Shown: positions 8,186-17,414, numbered from the stretch's first letter. The stretch: DNA of 64,000 nucleotides from Rosenbergiella epipactidis (GCF_018494055.1 NZ_JABBFQ010000009.1:93711-157710), one strand, 5' to 3'. Notes: a model not told the origin generated them from the sequence alone. Program-made: numbers and translations.

Positions 8186-9526
8186 ATGAGCACGGCAACA
8201 CTCGTTTTAACGGCAGCAGGCTCTGTCATACTGCTTCTATTTTTAGTCATGAAAGCGCGGATGCATGCTTTTGTCGCACTAATGCTCGTTTCTGTCGGTG
8301 CTGGTATTTTTTCAGGGATGCCACTGGATAAAATTACTGACACCATGCAAAAAGGGATGGGGGGCACTTTAGGCTTCCTGGCCGTAGTGGTCGCACTCGG
8401 TGCGATGTTCGGTAAAATTTTGCATGAAACTGGCGCTGTTGACCAAATAGCGATACGGATGTTGAAAACCTTTGGTGAAAAGCGTTCCCACTTTGCGATG
8501 GGGGCAGCAGGCTTCATCTGTGCACTGCCACTGTTTTTTGAAGTGGCGATTGTATTATTGATCAGCATTGCCTTTGCGGTCGCGCGTCGCACTAACGACA
8601 ATATGGTGAAACTGGTCATCCCGTTGTTCGCAGGCGTTGCGGCAGCAGCGGCATTTGTGTTACCAGGGCCTGCACCGATGTTACTGGCTTCGCAAATGCA
8701 TGCGGATTTTGGCTGGATGATTTTACTCGGTCTCTGTGCGGCAATTCCTGGCATGCTTATCGCGGGTCCACTCTTCGGTAACTTCATCGCAAAGCGTGTG
8801 CAATTTGCCTCCCCAGCGGCAGATAGTTTTCCTGAAGTGGCGAAAGATAAGCTACCCTCTTTTGGTTTCAGTTTATCGCTGATCCTTTTCCCGTTAATTT
8901 TGGTCGGTTTAAAAACGATAGCGGCTAACTTTATCGATAAGGGAAGCCGTCTTTATGAATGTTTCGAATTTATTGGCCACCCTTTTATTGCGATCCTCAT
9001 CGCCGTATTAATCACAATTTACGGTTTAGCTTATCGCCAAGGTATGGACAAGTCTCGAGTGATGGCGATTTGTGGTGAAGCGTTACAACCCGCAGGGATT
9101 ATCTTACTGGTTATTGGGGCGGGCGGCGTTTTTAAACAAGTTCTCGTCGATTCAGGTGTCGGTCCAGCGCTTGGTCACTCCTTAACAGGCTTAGGCTTAC
9201 CTGTCGCCCTCTCGTGCTTCATCTTGGCTGGGGTGGTTCGTATTATTCAAGGCTCGGCAACGGTAGCCTGCTTGACCGCGGTAGGACTGATTATGCCGGT
9301 GATCGAACCGTTACACTATAGCGGCGCTCAGCTGGCGGCTCTTTCAATCTGTATCGGTGGTGGTTCAATTATTGTGAGTCACGTCAATGATGCAGGATTT
9401 TGGTTATTTGGACGTTTTACGGGGGCAACTGAAGTGGAAACCCTCAAGACGTGGACAATGATGGAAACCATCCTCGGGGTGACGGGGGGCATTATTGGTA
9501 TGATCGCCTTCGAATTACTGTCCTAA
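8186..9526 (+). CDS. gntU: low-affinity gluconate permease GntU
   Basis: 446 residues, as in E. coli GntU. A GntP-family transporter with about 12-14 membrane segments; signature stretches FLAVVVALGAMFGKILHETG and IQGSATVACLTAVGL are visible. Imports gluconate with protons. Last gene of gntKU, ending directly before a bidirectional terminator. The high-affinity permease gntT, near nfuA in E. coli, is not in this window. Confidence 0.95.
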   Translation: MSTATLVLTAAGSVILLLFLVMKARMHAFVALMLVSVGAGIFSGMPLDKITDTMQKGMGGTLGFLAVVVALGAMFGKILHETGAVDQIAIRMLKTFGEKRSHFAMGAAGFICALPLFFEVAIVLLISIAFAVARRTNDNMVKLVIPLFAGVAAAAAFVLPGPAPMLLASQMHADFGWMILLGLCAAIPGMLIAGPLFGNFIAKRVQFASPAADSFPEVAKDKLPSFGFSLSLILFPLILVGLKTIAANFIDKGSRLYECFEFIGHPFIAILIAVLITIYGLAYRQGMDKSRVMAICGEALQPAGIILLVIGAGGVFKQVLVDSGVGPALGHSLTGLGLPVALSCFILAGVVRIIQGSATVACLTAVGLIMPVIEPLHYSGAQLAALSICIGGGSIIVSHVNDAGFWLFGRFTGATEVETLKTWTMMETILGVTGGIIGMIAFELLS

Positions 9527-9529
9527 TAC

Positions 9530-9559
9530 AAAAAGGGTCGAGATATCGACCCTTTTTTT
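9530..9559. terminator. bidirectional terminator between gntU and yhgN
   Basis: AAAAAGGGTCG/CGACCCTTTTTTT around AGATAT: T-run on both strands, located between convergent genes. Confidence 0.93.
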
Positions 9560-9560
9560 A

Positions 9561-10154
9561 CTAGAGTTTTAAATAGGCTCGAATCCCATCTAAAAACATC
9601 TGTGTGGCAATCATTATTAAAATGAGTCCCATCAGTCGCTCAAGCGCATTCACGCCCTTCGACCCCAACAGCCGTAGAAATAGCCCGGACATCATCAGGA
9701 TGGCTGCAGTGATCCCCCATGCAATGGAAAGCGCGATAATCAGCATACCCATATCCCCAGGGTACTGATGTGACATCAGCATTAAGGTCGCAAGCAGCGA
9801 AGGACCAGCTAACAGGGGAATGGCTAAGGGAACTAAGAAAGGTTCTTCGCCCGCGGGCAAACCGGAAGTCGTGGATTCTGGTGAAGGAAAAATCATTTTT
9901 ATCGCGATCAAAAATAAAATAATGCCACCAGAGATGGAGACCGTTTCCGCCCGTAAATTTAGGAAGGCCAACATTTTTTCGCCGGTAAATAAAAATAGCA
10001 GCATAATCACGAGGGCAATCAGCAACTCACGGATAATGATGACTCGTCGACGCTTGGGATCAATATGCTTTAACACCGACATAAAGATCGGTAGGTTACC
10101 CAGCGGGTCCATAATCAACACCAGCAATACTGCGGCAGAAAAAAGTTCAGTCAT
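9561..10154 (-). CDS. yhgN: MarC-family inner membrane protein YhgN
   Basis: 197 residues, the same length as E. coli YhgN. Six predicted membrane helices, with the family motif MDPLGNLPIFMSVLKH in the first helix region. Proposed to transport small molecules, but the substrate is unknown; MarC itself has no proven role in multidrug resistance. Convergent with gntU, divergent from asd. Confidence 0.92.
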   Translation of the reverse strand: MTELFSAAVLLVLIMDPLGNLPIFMSVLKHIDPKRRRVIIIRELLIALVIMLLFLFTGEKMLAFLNLRAETVSISGGIILFLIAIKMIFPSPESTTSGLPAGEEPFLVPLAIPLLAGPSLLATLMLMSHQYPGDMGMLIIALSIAWGITAAILMMSGLFLRLLGSKGVNALERLMGLILIMIATQMFLDGIRAYLKL

Positions 10155-10341
10155 GACTTATTGTCGTCCTTCTAGGCGGCTAATATTAGCCAGATGATAA
10201 ATTAATCGAGCAATATCGATTTTTTTCACTTGCTAGTACGTCCAGTTTTTGTAGAGTTTGATAGTATCATTCCCATTGGCGGGAGTGCAGACATATCCGT
10301 TTACCGGTATGCAGCATATTTATTATTACAGCAGGCACAAC

Positions 10342-11451
10342 ATGAAAAATGTAGGGTTTATCGGGTGGCGTGGCATGGTCGGTTCCGTGCTGATGTCGCG
10401 TATGAATGAGGAAAATGACTTCTCTGTCATTAATCCAGTCTTTTTTTCGACTTCACAGCATGGCCAGCCAGCGCCTATTTTTGGCGGACACAACCAAGGG
10501 ACCTTACAGGACGCGTATGATATTGATGCCTTAGCGAGCCTCGATATTATTGTTACCTGCCAAGGTGGCGATTATACCAGTGACGTTTATCCACGTTTGC
10601 GTCAAGCTGGATGGCAAGGCTATTGGATTGATGCGGCTTCAACGCTTCGGATGGCCGACGAAGCGATCATTATCCTCGATCCGGTAAACCAAAAAGTGAT
10701 TACCGATGGGATCAATCGTGGCGTCAAAACCTTCGTCGGCGGTAACTGCACCGTCAGCTTAATGTTGATGTCGCTAGGCGGGCTGTTCTCACAAGGTCTT
10801 GTTGAATGGGCTTCTGTGGCGACTTATCAGGCGGCATCCGGTGGTGGTGCACGTCATATGCGTGAGTTACTGACGCAGATGGGTATGCTCCATGATCACG
10901 TGGCAACCTCATTACAGGATCCTGCTTCGGCTATCCTCGATATTGAACGCAGTGTCACCGACTTTACCCGCTCAGGAACCTTACCTACGGATAATTTTGG
11001 CGTACCCTTGGCGGGAAGCCTTATTCCGTGGATCGATAAGCAACTGCCGAGCGGTCAAAGTAAAGAAGAGTGGAAGGGACAAGCCGAAACTAACAAAATT
11101 TTGGCAACCCAGCAGATTATCCCTGTTGATGGCCTGTGTGTGCGAGTGGGGGCCTTACGCTGCCATAGCCAAGCCTTTACTCTCAAATTGAAGCAAGATA
11201 TTCCATTGGCGGATATCGAGCAGATGCTTGGGGCACATAACCCTTGGGTTAAAGTTATCCCTAACGACCGTGAGCTGACGATGCGCGAACTGACACCAGC
11301 AGCAGTGACTGGTACTCTCACGACGCCGGTTGGACGCCTTCGTAAATTAAATATGGGACCTGAATATCTCTCCGCCTTTACCGTGGGGGACCAGCTGCTG
11401 TGGGGCGCGGCAGAGCCGCTAAGAAGAATGTTACGCCAATTGGTCGGCTAA
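10342..11451 (+). CDS. asd: aspartate-semialdehyde dehydrogenase Asd
   Basis: 369 residues from the ATG at 10342 ([15 protein letters not shown], aligning with the E. coli start; 367 aa there). The frame is open further upstream to 10258, but that extension is not conserved. NADP-binding GWRGMVGS is near the N-terminus; the catalytic Cys is in [11 protein letters not shown] at about residue 136 and the active-site ARHMREL follows. It makes aspartate semialdehyde for lysine, diaminopimelate, methionine and threonine. In E. coli the glycogen operon follows; here it is absent and glpD is next. Confidence 0.95.
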   Translation: MKNVGFIGWRGMVGSVLMSRMNEENDFSVINPVFFSTSQHGQPAPIFGGHNQGTLQDAYDIDALASLDIIVTCQGGDYTSDVYPRLRQAGWQGYWIDAASTLRMADEAIIILDPVNQKVITDGINRGVKTFVGGNCTVSLMLMSLGGLFSQGLVEWASVATYQAASGGGARHMRELLTQMGMLHDHVATSLQDPASAILDIERSVTDFTRSGTLPTDNFGVPLAGSLIPWIDKQLPSGQSKEEWKGQAETNKILATQQIIPVDGLCVRVGALRCHSQAFTLKLKQDIPLADIEQMLGAHNPWVKVIPNDRELTMRELTPAAVTGTLTTPVGRLRKLNMGPEYLSAFTVGDQLLWGAAEPLRRMLRQLVG

Positions 11452-11452
11452 T

Positions 11453-11490
11453 AAAAAACCCCCGATAGTAGGTTATCCAACTATCGGGGG
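11453..11490 (-). terminator. terminator for glpD (hairpin shared with asd end)
   Basis: An 11-bp stem CCCCCGATAGT/ACTATCGGGGG lies between convergent asd and glpD. Only the minus strand has a T-run after it (complement of the A-run at 11453-11458), so it is a canonical terminator for glpD; on the plus strand the hairpin is followed by TCACTTC. Confidence 0.85.
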
Positions 11491-11529
11491 TCACTTCACT
11501 CGCCCGGTTTTTTTAAACCAACGAGTCGG

Positions 11530-13026
11530 TTATACGGCAGATGAAGAAAGATGCTGTTCTAGCCAACGGGACACCTCTTCTTGTTGCTCCGCTGAGAGCC
11601 ACATACCTTGTTTTGTTCTGCGCCATAGTGCATCTTCAGCCGTGCGCACCCACTCGTTATCGACCAGATAACGAAGCTCTTTTTCGTAAAAATCGTGACC
11701 AAAGTGGTGGCCCAATTGTTCAATACTCGTCACACCCTCAAGTAGCTTATCCGTATCGCTGCCGTAGGTGCGTGCATAATGACGCGACATCTCTGCACTG
11801 ATAAAAGGGTAGCGCTTGCGAAGGTTTTGCGTAAACGCCTCACGAGTCCCCGTAAAGTGACCACCCGGTAATACGCACTCTTTGGTCCAGGCTGGCCCAA
11901 TATTGGGATAATATTTTGCTAACTTCTCTAAAGCATGCTCCGCCAATTTACGATAAGTGGTTAGCTTTCCACCAAACACAGAAAGTAACGGTGCATGACC
12001 TTGCTCATCGTGCACATCCAGAGTGTAGTCACGCGTAATCGCTTGAGGAGAATCTGATTCATCATCACATAATGGACGTACGCCGGAATAGCTCCAGACA
12101 ATATCTTCGGTACCTAATTGGCGTTTAAAGTATTGGTTATAGACTTTGAGGAGATACGCGGTCTCTTTCTCGTCGATCTTAACGGCCAGGGGGTCGCCTT
12201 TATATTCCACATCGGTCGTACCGATGATTGAGAATTCATCCATCCACGGGATAACAAAAACGATGCGATTATCTTCGTTTTGAAGAATATAAGCTTGTTT
12301 CTCATCGTGGGCTTTCGGAACAACGATGTGGCTTCCTTTGATCAGGCGGATACCGTAAGGCGATTTGATGGCTAATTGGTTATCGAAAATATCCTTAACC
12401 CATGGGCCTGCCGCATTGACTAAGCCTTTTGCTTGCCAACGCAGTATCTCGCCAGTATCGACGTTTTCAGCTTCAACCTGCCACAAACCGTTTTCACGCC
12501 ATGCACGGGTGACTTTTGTACGGGTGCGGACTTCCCCCCCTTTCTCAACCACCTCTTGGGCGTTAACGACGACCATCCGCGCATCATCAACCCAGCAATC
12601 GGAGTATTCAAAGCCTTTGGTTATATCGGGTTTCAGCGCGGACTGTGTACCAAACTTAAGACTTTTACTGGCGGGTAAGCTTGTGCGTTTACCCAAATGA
12701 TCATACATAAATAGTCCGACACGGATCATCCATGCGGGACGAAGATGGGGCTGGTGGGGTAAGCGAAATCGCATAGGGAAGGCGAGTTGTGGGGCCATTT
12801 TTAATAACACTTCGCGTTCCGCTAATGCTTCGCTCACTAAACGGAACTCGTAATGCTCCAAATAACGTAATCCACCGTGAATGAGTTTCGAACTGGCAGA
12901 GGAGGTCGCGCAGGCAAAGTCTTTTGCTTCGAGCAGCAATACAGATAGTCCGCGGCCCGCCGCATCGACCGCGATGCCAGCCCCATTAATACCGCCTCCG
13001 ATCACAATCAGGTCTTTGGTTTCCAC
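11530..13026 (-). CDS. glpD: aerobic glycerol-3-phosphate dehydrogenase GlpD
   Basis: 498 residues from a GTG at 13026 preceded by AGGAG with 5-base spacing; this aligns with METKDL of E. coli GlpD (501 aa). An upstream in-frame ATG (13053) is not conserved. FAD-binding GGGINGAGIAVDAAG is at residues 9-23. A membrane-associated flavoprotein oxidising glycerol-3-phosphate to dihydroxyacetone phosphate with electrons to quinone. Divergent from glpEGR, with GlpR operators just upstream. It uses the product of ugpQ and of glycerol kinase. Confidence 0.95.
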   Translation of the reverse strand: METKDLIVIGGGINGAGIAVDAAGRGLSVLLLEAKDFACATSSASSKLIHGGLRYLEHYEFRLVSEALAEREVLLKMAPQLAFPMRFRLPHQPHLRPAWMIRVGLFMYDHLGKRTSLPASKSLKFGTQSALKPDITKGFEYSDCWVDDARMVVVNAQEVVEKGGEVRTRTKVTRAWRENGLWQVEAENVDTGEILRWQAKGLVNAAGPWVKDIFDNQLAIKSPYGIRLIKGSHIVVPKAHDEKQAYILQNEDNRIVFVIPWMDEFSIIGTTDVEYKGDPLAVKIDEKETAYLLKVYNQYFKRQLGTEDIVWSYSGVRPLCDDESDSPQAITRDYTLDVHDEQGHAPLLSVFGGKLTTYRKLAEHALEKLAKYYPNIGPAWTKECVLPGGHFTGTREAFTQNLRKRYPFISAEMSRHYARTYGSDTDKLLEGVTSIEQLGHHFGHDFYEKELRYLVDNEWVRTAEDALWRRTKQGMWLSAEQQEEVSRWLEQHLSSSAV

Positions 13027-13054
13027 GTGCACTCCTCGCTTATTGGCTATCAAT

Positions 13055-13074
13055 AATGTTCGTTTTCGAAAATA
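13055..13074 (-). promoter_or_regulatory. GlpR operator 1 upstream of glpD
   Basis: AATGTTCGTTTTCGAAAATA is a near-palindrome differing at few positions from the E. coli GlpR consensus TATGTTCGATAACGAACATA. It lies 29-48 bases upstream of the glpD GTG, in the probable promoter. Confidence 0.8.
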
Positions 13075-13075
13075 T

Positions 13076-13095
13076 AGTAATCGAAACCAAACATA
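13076..13095 (-). promoter_or_regulatory. GlpR operator 2 upstream of glpD
   Basis: AGTAATCGAAACCAAACATA matches the GlpR consensus at 14 of 20 positions, with its right half (CAAACATA) best conserved. It is separated from operator 1 by 1 bp; tandem operators allow cooperative GlpR binding. Confidence 0.6.
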
Positions 13096-13244
13096 TTTGC
13101 CAATATTTAACCGTAAAAAAACATATTAGCGTGATAGAAATAACATTTAAGTTGAACGCAAACTGAATAGCGCAGTGGAAAGGGTTAATCGAGACGAAAT
13201 TACAGGTACAATATGAAAGACCTGCAACAATTTTGAGAACAGTT

Positions 13245-13568
13245 ATGGACACTTACGAATGTATTGATGTACTGGCCGCAGAAAAGGTCTTACAAGAAGG
13301 GGCGCGACTGGTTGATATTCGTGATCCTCAAAGTTTTGAAAAAGCGCATATTCGCGGATCGTTTCATTTAACAAACGGCTCGTTAAATCAATTTGTAGAA
13401 GACAGTGATTATGACCAACCGGTGCTCGTTCTCTGTTATCACGGGAATAGCAGCAAAGGAGCGGCACAATATTTGATTAACCAAGGATTTGACCAAGTTT
13501 ATAGTGTGGATGGCGGGTTTGATGCATGGTATGCACGTTTTCCCGATCAAGTGATCAAAGAGATCTAG
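13245..13568 (+). CDS. glpE: thiosulfate sulfurtransferase GlpE
   Basis: 107 residues from the ATG at 13245 (MDTYECIDV, aligning with the E. coli start); a TTG at 13233 would add 4 residues. Single rhodanese domain with active-site Cys64 in [15 protein letters not shown]. Transfers sulfur from thiosulfate to cyanide or thioredoxin in vitro; physiological role uncertain. First gene of glpEGR, with 29 bases before glpG. Confidence 0.95.
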   Translation: MDTYECIDVLAAEKVLQEGARLVDIRDPQSFEKAHIRGSFHLTNGSLNQFVEDSDYDQPVLVLCYHGNSSKGAAQYLINQGFDQVYSVDGGFDAWYARFPDQVIKEI

Positions 13569-13597
13569 TCCCCCTTAAACCTGGTATTGAGGATGAT

Positions 13598-14431
13598 ATG
13601 ATTCGAATCACCGAATTTACAAACCCGCGAATGGCCTATGCATTTGTTGATTATATGGCAACGCAAGGGATTAAATTAACTATTGAACAGCAGCAGAACT
13701 ACGTCTTATTCCTCGAAGATGAGCAAAAACTGGACGATGTTAACGCCGCCTTGCAGCAATTTATTCGCGATCCCTCCAACCCGCGCTATCTTGCCGCTAG
13801 TTGGCAGAGTGGCCGTGCAGGAACCCGGCTAGGCTATCCTAAAGCAGAGTTATGGCGAAATATTAAAGATCGTGCAGGGCCACTGACGCTCACTGTTATG
13901 GCATTAGTCGTCATTGCCTACTTGTTACTCATGTTTGTTGGTGAGCAGCCGATTTTCTATTGGCTGAGCTGGCCTGCTAACAGTGAGCAAGGGCTTCAGG
14001 TTTGGCGTTGGGTAAGCCATATCTTTATCCACTTTAGTCTGCTGCAAATTGTCTTCAATTTGATGTGGTGGTGGTACCTCGGTGGCGTGATTGAGAAGCG
14101 TCTGGGTAGCGGTAAGTTATTTGTGATTACGGTTATCTCAGCGTTATTATCCGGCTGGATGCAAGCTAAGTTTAGCGGGATTTGGTTCGGTGGCCTTTCT
14201 GGCGTCGTCTACGCGTTAATGGGATATAGCTGGTTACGGGGTGAACGTGACCCTGACAGTGGTATCTATCTAGAACGTGGTCTAATCGTGTTTGCTCTGC
14301 TGTGGTTAGCGGCCGGTTATTACGGTGTCTTTGGTAACCCAATGAGTAATATGGCCTATATTGTTGGACTCGTCATTGGGCTGACGATGGCTTTCGTTGA
14401 TAGCCAAGCGGCGCTGAAAAAGCGTAAGTGA
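13598..14431 (+). CDS. glpG: rhomboid family protein GlpG, catalytic histidine replaced (likely pseudoprotease)
   Basis: 277 residues, aligning without gaps to E. coli GlpG (276) through the membrane core, so numbering is shared. Start ATG 13598 has GAGG 5 bases upstream. Layout: N-terminal cytoplasmic domain about 1-90, then six membrane helices. The L1 Trp-Arg (VWRWVSH, 136-137), Asn154 and the nucleophile Ser201 (FGGLSGVVYAL) are present. The general base His254 is Tyr (codon TAT at 14357-14359, in SNMAYIVGL), and the oxyanion residue His150 is Gln (codon CAA at 14045-14047). No His occurs anywhere after Ser201, so no alternative dyad in helix 6 is possible. The frame is intact and the protein otherwise well conserved, suggesting selection for a non-proteolytic role; that is inference. 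Confidence 0.93.
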   Translation: MIRITEFTNPRMAYAFVDYMATQGIKLTIEQQQNYVLFLEDEQKLDDVNAALQQFIRDPSNPRYLAASWQSGRAGTRLGYPKAELWRNIKDRAGPLTLTVMALVVIAYLLLMFVGEQPIFYWLSWPANSEQGLQVWRWVSHIFIHFSLLQIVFNLMWWWYLGGVIEKRLGSGKLFVITVISALLSGWMQAKFSGIWFGGLSGVVYALMGYSWLRGERDPDSGIYLERGLIVFALLWLAAGYYGVFGNPMSNMAYIVGLVIGLTMAFVDSQAALKKRK

Positions 14432-14441
14432 AGGACGTTTA

Positions 14442-15200
14442 ATGAAACAGACGCAGAGACATGATGCTATTGTTGAGCTTGTGAAACGCCAAGGATACGT
14501 CAGCACTGAAGAGTTGGTGGAATTTTTTTCAGTCACTCCCCAGACGATTCGTCGCGATCTCAACGATTTAGCGGAGCAAAACCTTATTCAGCGCCATCAC
14601 GGTGGTGCTGCGCTACCTTCAAGCGCCGAGAATACGGATTGGCATGATCGTAAGATGATGCACTCCAGTGCGAAAACGCGTATTGCTGCGAAAGTCGCCC
14701 AGCAAATACCGGACGGTTCAACCCTTTTTATCGATATCGGTACCACGCCAGAAGCTGTGGCTCATGCCTTAATGGGCCACCATAATCTACAGATCGTGAC
14801 GAATAACCTTAATGTCGCCCAACTGATGATGGCGAAGACAGATTTTCGCGTCATCATTGCCGGGGGAACCTTGCGTGCCAGTGATGGGGGAATTATTGGT
14901 GAAGCGACGATGGATTTTATTTCGCAATTTCGACTCGATTTTGGCGTAATTGGTATTAGTGGAATTGATGAAGCCGGTACGATGTTAGAATTCGATTATC
15001 ACGAAGTGCGGACTAAACGTGCGATTATTGAAAACTCGCGATGCGTGATGTTGGTGACCGACGGATCAAAATTTGGGCGTAAAGCGATGGTAAGTCTAGG
15101 GGGAATGGAGATGTTGGATTCACTCTTTACCGATAAGTTACCACCAGAGCCTATTTTACATCTGCTGTCTCAGCATGCGGTCAAGCTTGAAATATGTTAA
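14442..15200 (+). CDS. glpR: glycerol-3-phosphate regulon repressor GlpR
   Basis: 252 residues, as in E. coli. DeoR-type winged HTH at 1-57 (YVSTEELVEFFSVTPQTIRR), then a sugar-phosphate-isomerase-like effector domain with DIGTTPEAVAHAL near residues 97-109. Binds glycerol-3-phosphate and releases operators such as those at 13055-13095. Ten bases after glpG, so the regulator of glpD is made from the divergent operon. Confidence 0.95.
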   Translation: MKQTQRHDAIVELVKRQGYVSTEELVEFFSVTPQTIRRDLNDLAEQNLIQRHHGGAALPSSAENTDWHDRKMMHSSAKTRIAAKVAQQIPDGSTLFIDIGTTPEAVAHALMGHHNLQIVTNNLNVAQLMMAKTDFRVIIAGGTLRASDGGIIGEATMDFISQFRLDFGVIGISGIDEAGTMLEFDYHEVRTKRAIIENSRCVMLVTDGSKFGRKAMVSLGGMEMLDSLFTDKLPPEPILHLLSQHAVKLEIC

Positions 15201-15202
15201 TC

Positions 15203-15230
15203 ATTCTGCCCGAATATCGGGCAGAATTTT
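15203..15230 (+). terminator. terminator of glpEGR
   Basis: 10-bp stem ATTCTGCCCG/CGGGCAGAAT, loop AATAT, with a short T-run (4). Just before the convergent nfuA end. Confidence 0.75.
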
Positions 15231-15233
15231 CAC

Positions 15234-15809
15234 TCAATAATAAGAGTGCTCGCCACGCTGGTGCTCGGTCAAATCTCGTACACCTTTAAGCTCAGGGAAG
15301 GTAGCAAGAAGCTCCTTCTCAATCCCTTCTTTCAACGTGACATCGACCATTGAACAGCCGTTACATCCGCCGCCAAATTGCAGGATGGCGTAACCTTCCG
15401 GCGTGATTTCCATAAGAGAAACCTTTCCGCCATGACTGGCAAGTTGTGGATTGATTTGAGCTTGTAACTGGTACTCTACACGCTCAATCAATGGTGCATC
15501 GTCAGACACTTTACGCATCTTAGCGTTAGGCGCTTTTAAGGTCAGTTGCGAGCCGAGATTGTCGGTGACGAAATCGATCTCTGCTTCATCCAGATAGGGC
15601 GCGCTTAACTCGTCGACGTAAGCGGTGAGAAACTCGTATTTTAATTCCGTGTCGGTGCTTTCAACTGCATCTGGCGGGCAGTACGACACGCCACATTCCG
15701 CGGTAGGCGTACCGGGATTAATGACGAAGACACGGATCTGTGTTCCGGGCTCTTGTTTAGTGAGCAATTTCGCAAAATGTTGTTGGGCTGTATCGGTTAT
15801 ATGAATCAT
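15234..15809 (-). CDS. nfuA: Fe-S cluster biogenesis protein NfuA
   Basis: 191 residues from the ATG at 15809 ([12 protein letters not shown], aligning with the E. coli start); an in-frame start at 15845 would add 12 unconserved residues. An A-type-like N-terminal domain (1-100) and a C-terminal Nfu domain with the cluster-binding CxxC in GGGCNGCSM, about residues 149-152. It carries [4Fe-4S] clusters to target proteins, especially under iron or oxidative stress. Downstream of gntX in the same direction (57 bases). Confidence 0.95.
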   Translation of the reverse strand: MIHITDTAQQHFAKLLTKQEPGTQIRVFVINPGTPTAECGVSYCPPDAVESTDTELKYEFLTAYVDELSAPYLDEAEIDFVTDNLGSQLTLKAPNAKMRKVSDDAPLIERVEYQLQAQINPQLASHGGKVSLMEITPEGYAILQFGGGCNGCSMVDVTLKEGIEKELLATFPELKGVRDLTEHQRGEHSYY

Positions 15810-15866
15810 AAGACATCGCTCAATGTTATCTATGTTAAAAGTCATCTTACGCGCATCACTGCCACT

Positions 15867-16550
15867 CTACAAGGTACGGCACAGGCACCACACCTGCACG
15901 CTAGCAACCTGTTGCTGCTGCAGAAGCCTTACGATTTCTCGAGCTGTGGCACCTGTCGTTACGACATCATCAACGAGCGCAATATGTTTACCACTCAGTG
16001 AGGCAGTCACCTCATACACTTGGCCAAGATTGTGTTGACGGCTCGCTCTATCGAGAGTGTGTTGCGTAGTCGTTAATTTTGTACAACGTATGGCATTGGA
16101 CCCATATTGACAAGCGAGCCAACGAGCTAAAGGTCTAGCGAGCAGATCGCTTTGGTTAAAGCCCCGTTGTTGATAACGCTTAGGATGTAAGGGAACGGCG
16201 ACAACAATATCGGGTTTCTGCCACAAGTAATGCCGTCGATACCGTAAATAGTTTAGCAAAATAAGCCTCGAAAGCATGGCGGCAAGTGCGGTCTGTGATG
16301 AAAATTTGAACTGGTGAAGTAGCTTACTAAGAGGAGGAAGGTAATTGGCTGCCGCAATTGTACCTTGCCACGAAAAAGGGATTTGTTGGCACGCGTGACA
16401 GGTACTACAAACGGTTTCAGCCGGTAACGCGCAGCGTAAACAACGCGGTTGGTCGAGCAATAGTTTTCGTTCGCACCAAGAACAAATTCCCACTGATGCA
16501 TGCCAAACGGGTAGCATACATATCCAACACCTGCTTTTGATTGTTAACAT
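15867..16550 (-). CDS. gntX: GntX/ComF family phosphoribosyltransferase-like protein
   Basis: 227 residues, matching E. coli GntX (227). N-terminal zinc-ribbon-like cysteines (CWIC, CSWC, CLRC, CSTCHAC) within the first 55 residues, then a PRTase domain with VDDVVTTGAT near residues 193-202. ComF homologues act in DNA uptake in naturally competent bacteria, and E. coli GntX is needed for use of DNA as nutrient; here it coexists with hofMNOPQ. Divergent from bioH, with only 28 bases between the two starts. Confidence 0.93.
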   Translation of the reverse strand: MLTIKSRCWICMLPVWHASVGICSWCERKLLLDQPRCLRCALPAETVCSTCHACQQIPFSWQGTIAAANYLPPLSKLLHQFKFSSQTALAAMLSRLILLNYLRYRRHYLWQKPDIVVAVPLHPKRYQQRGFNQSDLLARPLARWLACQYGSNAIRCTKLTTTQHTLDRASRQHNLGQVYEVTASLSGKHIALVDDVVTTGATAREIVRLLQQQQVASVQVWCLCRTL

Positions 16551-16578
16551 AGGCTATACCTCCAAGAGAATAGAGATT

Positions 16579-17340
16579 ATGACCTTATTTACACAATACT
16601 TCGGACAAGGTAATCAGCCACTTGTGCTACTCCACGGGTGGGGATTGAATTCTCGAGTGTGGGATTTCATTTTATCGCCACTCAGCCCTCATTTTTCGAT
16701 TACTCTAATCGATCTCCCAGGCTACGGCCGCAGCCAACCCTTTGATACCTTGAATCTCAACGAGATGGCGAGCCATATTGCGCCGCACATCCCCCCACAA
16801 AGCGTCGTACTCGGTTGGTCCCTCGGAGGACTCGTGGCAGCACAATTAGCCATCGACTTCAAAGAGAAAGTTAAGCAACTTATCTTTGTGGCCTCTTCAC
16901 CTTGTTTTAGTCAAAGGGAACAATGGCCGGGAATTAGCCCAGAGGTTCTAGGTAACTTTCAAACGCAATTAGCGACGGATTTTCGCCGAACGATTGAGCG
17001 GTTTATTGCCTTACAAAGTTTGGGGACTGAAAATGCTTCGTTAAACACCAGAACGTTAAAGCAGGCGATCGTCGACCAACCTCAAGCCTCATTAGCAGTA
17101 TTAAACCAGGGGCTGACTATTTTACAGAACGACGATTTACGTCAAAAACTCCCATCGATAACTGCGCCGACCCTACGCATTTACGGTGCTTTAGATAGCT
17201 TAGTCCCTCGTAAAAGTATTCCGCTAACGGACAAGTTATGGCCGACCAGTCAATCGATAGTGATTGAACATGCTGCACATGCCCCCTTTATTTCACATCC
17301 GCAACAGTTTTGTGAAGCGATTATAAAATTTACGCATTAG
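16579..17340 (+). CDS. bioH: pimeloyl-ACP methyl ester carboxylesterase BioH
   Basis: 253 residues from the ATG at 16579; the frame is open upstream to 16537, but that would run into gntX. Alpha/beta hydrolase: HGWGL oxyanion segment at 19-23, nucleophile Ser81 in GWSLGG, Asp in GALDSLVPRK and His in HAAHAPF. Removes the methyl group from pimeloyl-ACP methyl ester to end the pimelate part of biotin synthesis. In E. coli yhgA and feoABC follow; here they are missing. Confidence 0.94.
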   Translation: MTLFTQYFGQGNQPLVLLHGWGLNSRVWDFILSPLSPHFSITLIDLPGYGRSQPFDTLNLNEMASHIAPHIPPQSVVLGWSLGGLVAAQLAIDFKEKVKQLIFVASSPCFSQREQWPGISPEVLGNFQTQLATDFRRTIERFIALQSLGTENASLNTRTLKQAIVDQPQASLAVLNQGLTILQNDDLRQKLPSITAPTLRIYGALDSLVPRKSIPLTDKLWPTSQSIVIEHAAHAPFISHPQQFCEAIIKFTH

Positions 17341-17414
17341 CATTATCGCCCATGAGTATCGGCGATGATTATTCTATAGTGATGAGATGATTAAGTCCTA
17401 ATGAGGAGAAAATG

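Noticed and set aside
8179..8787. 202-codon open frame on the minus strand
   Set aside because: It lies entirely antisense to gntU, has a Ser/Pro/Ala-rich composition typical of reverse-frame translation of membrane protein genes, and has no SD or homology.
10155..10341. Riboswitch or attenuator before asd
   Set aside because: I could not find a lysine-riboswitch core, a leader peptide or a terminator/antiterminator pair; only short A/T-rich sequence and a small inverted repeat.
13526..13597. Upstream extension of glpG in the same frame
   Set aside because: It overlaps the end of glpE and is not conserved; the ATG at 13598 has GAGG at the right distance and aligns with E. coli GlpG.
14357..14359. 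Tyr254 of GlpG as a simple sequencing error (one base from CAT)
   Set aside because: His150 is also changed independently to Gln, and no other His is present in helix 6, so a single base error does not explain the pattern, though read data would settle it.
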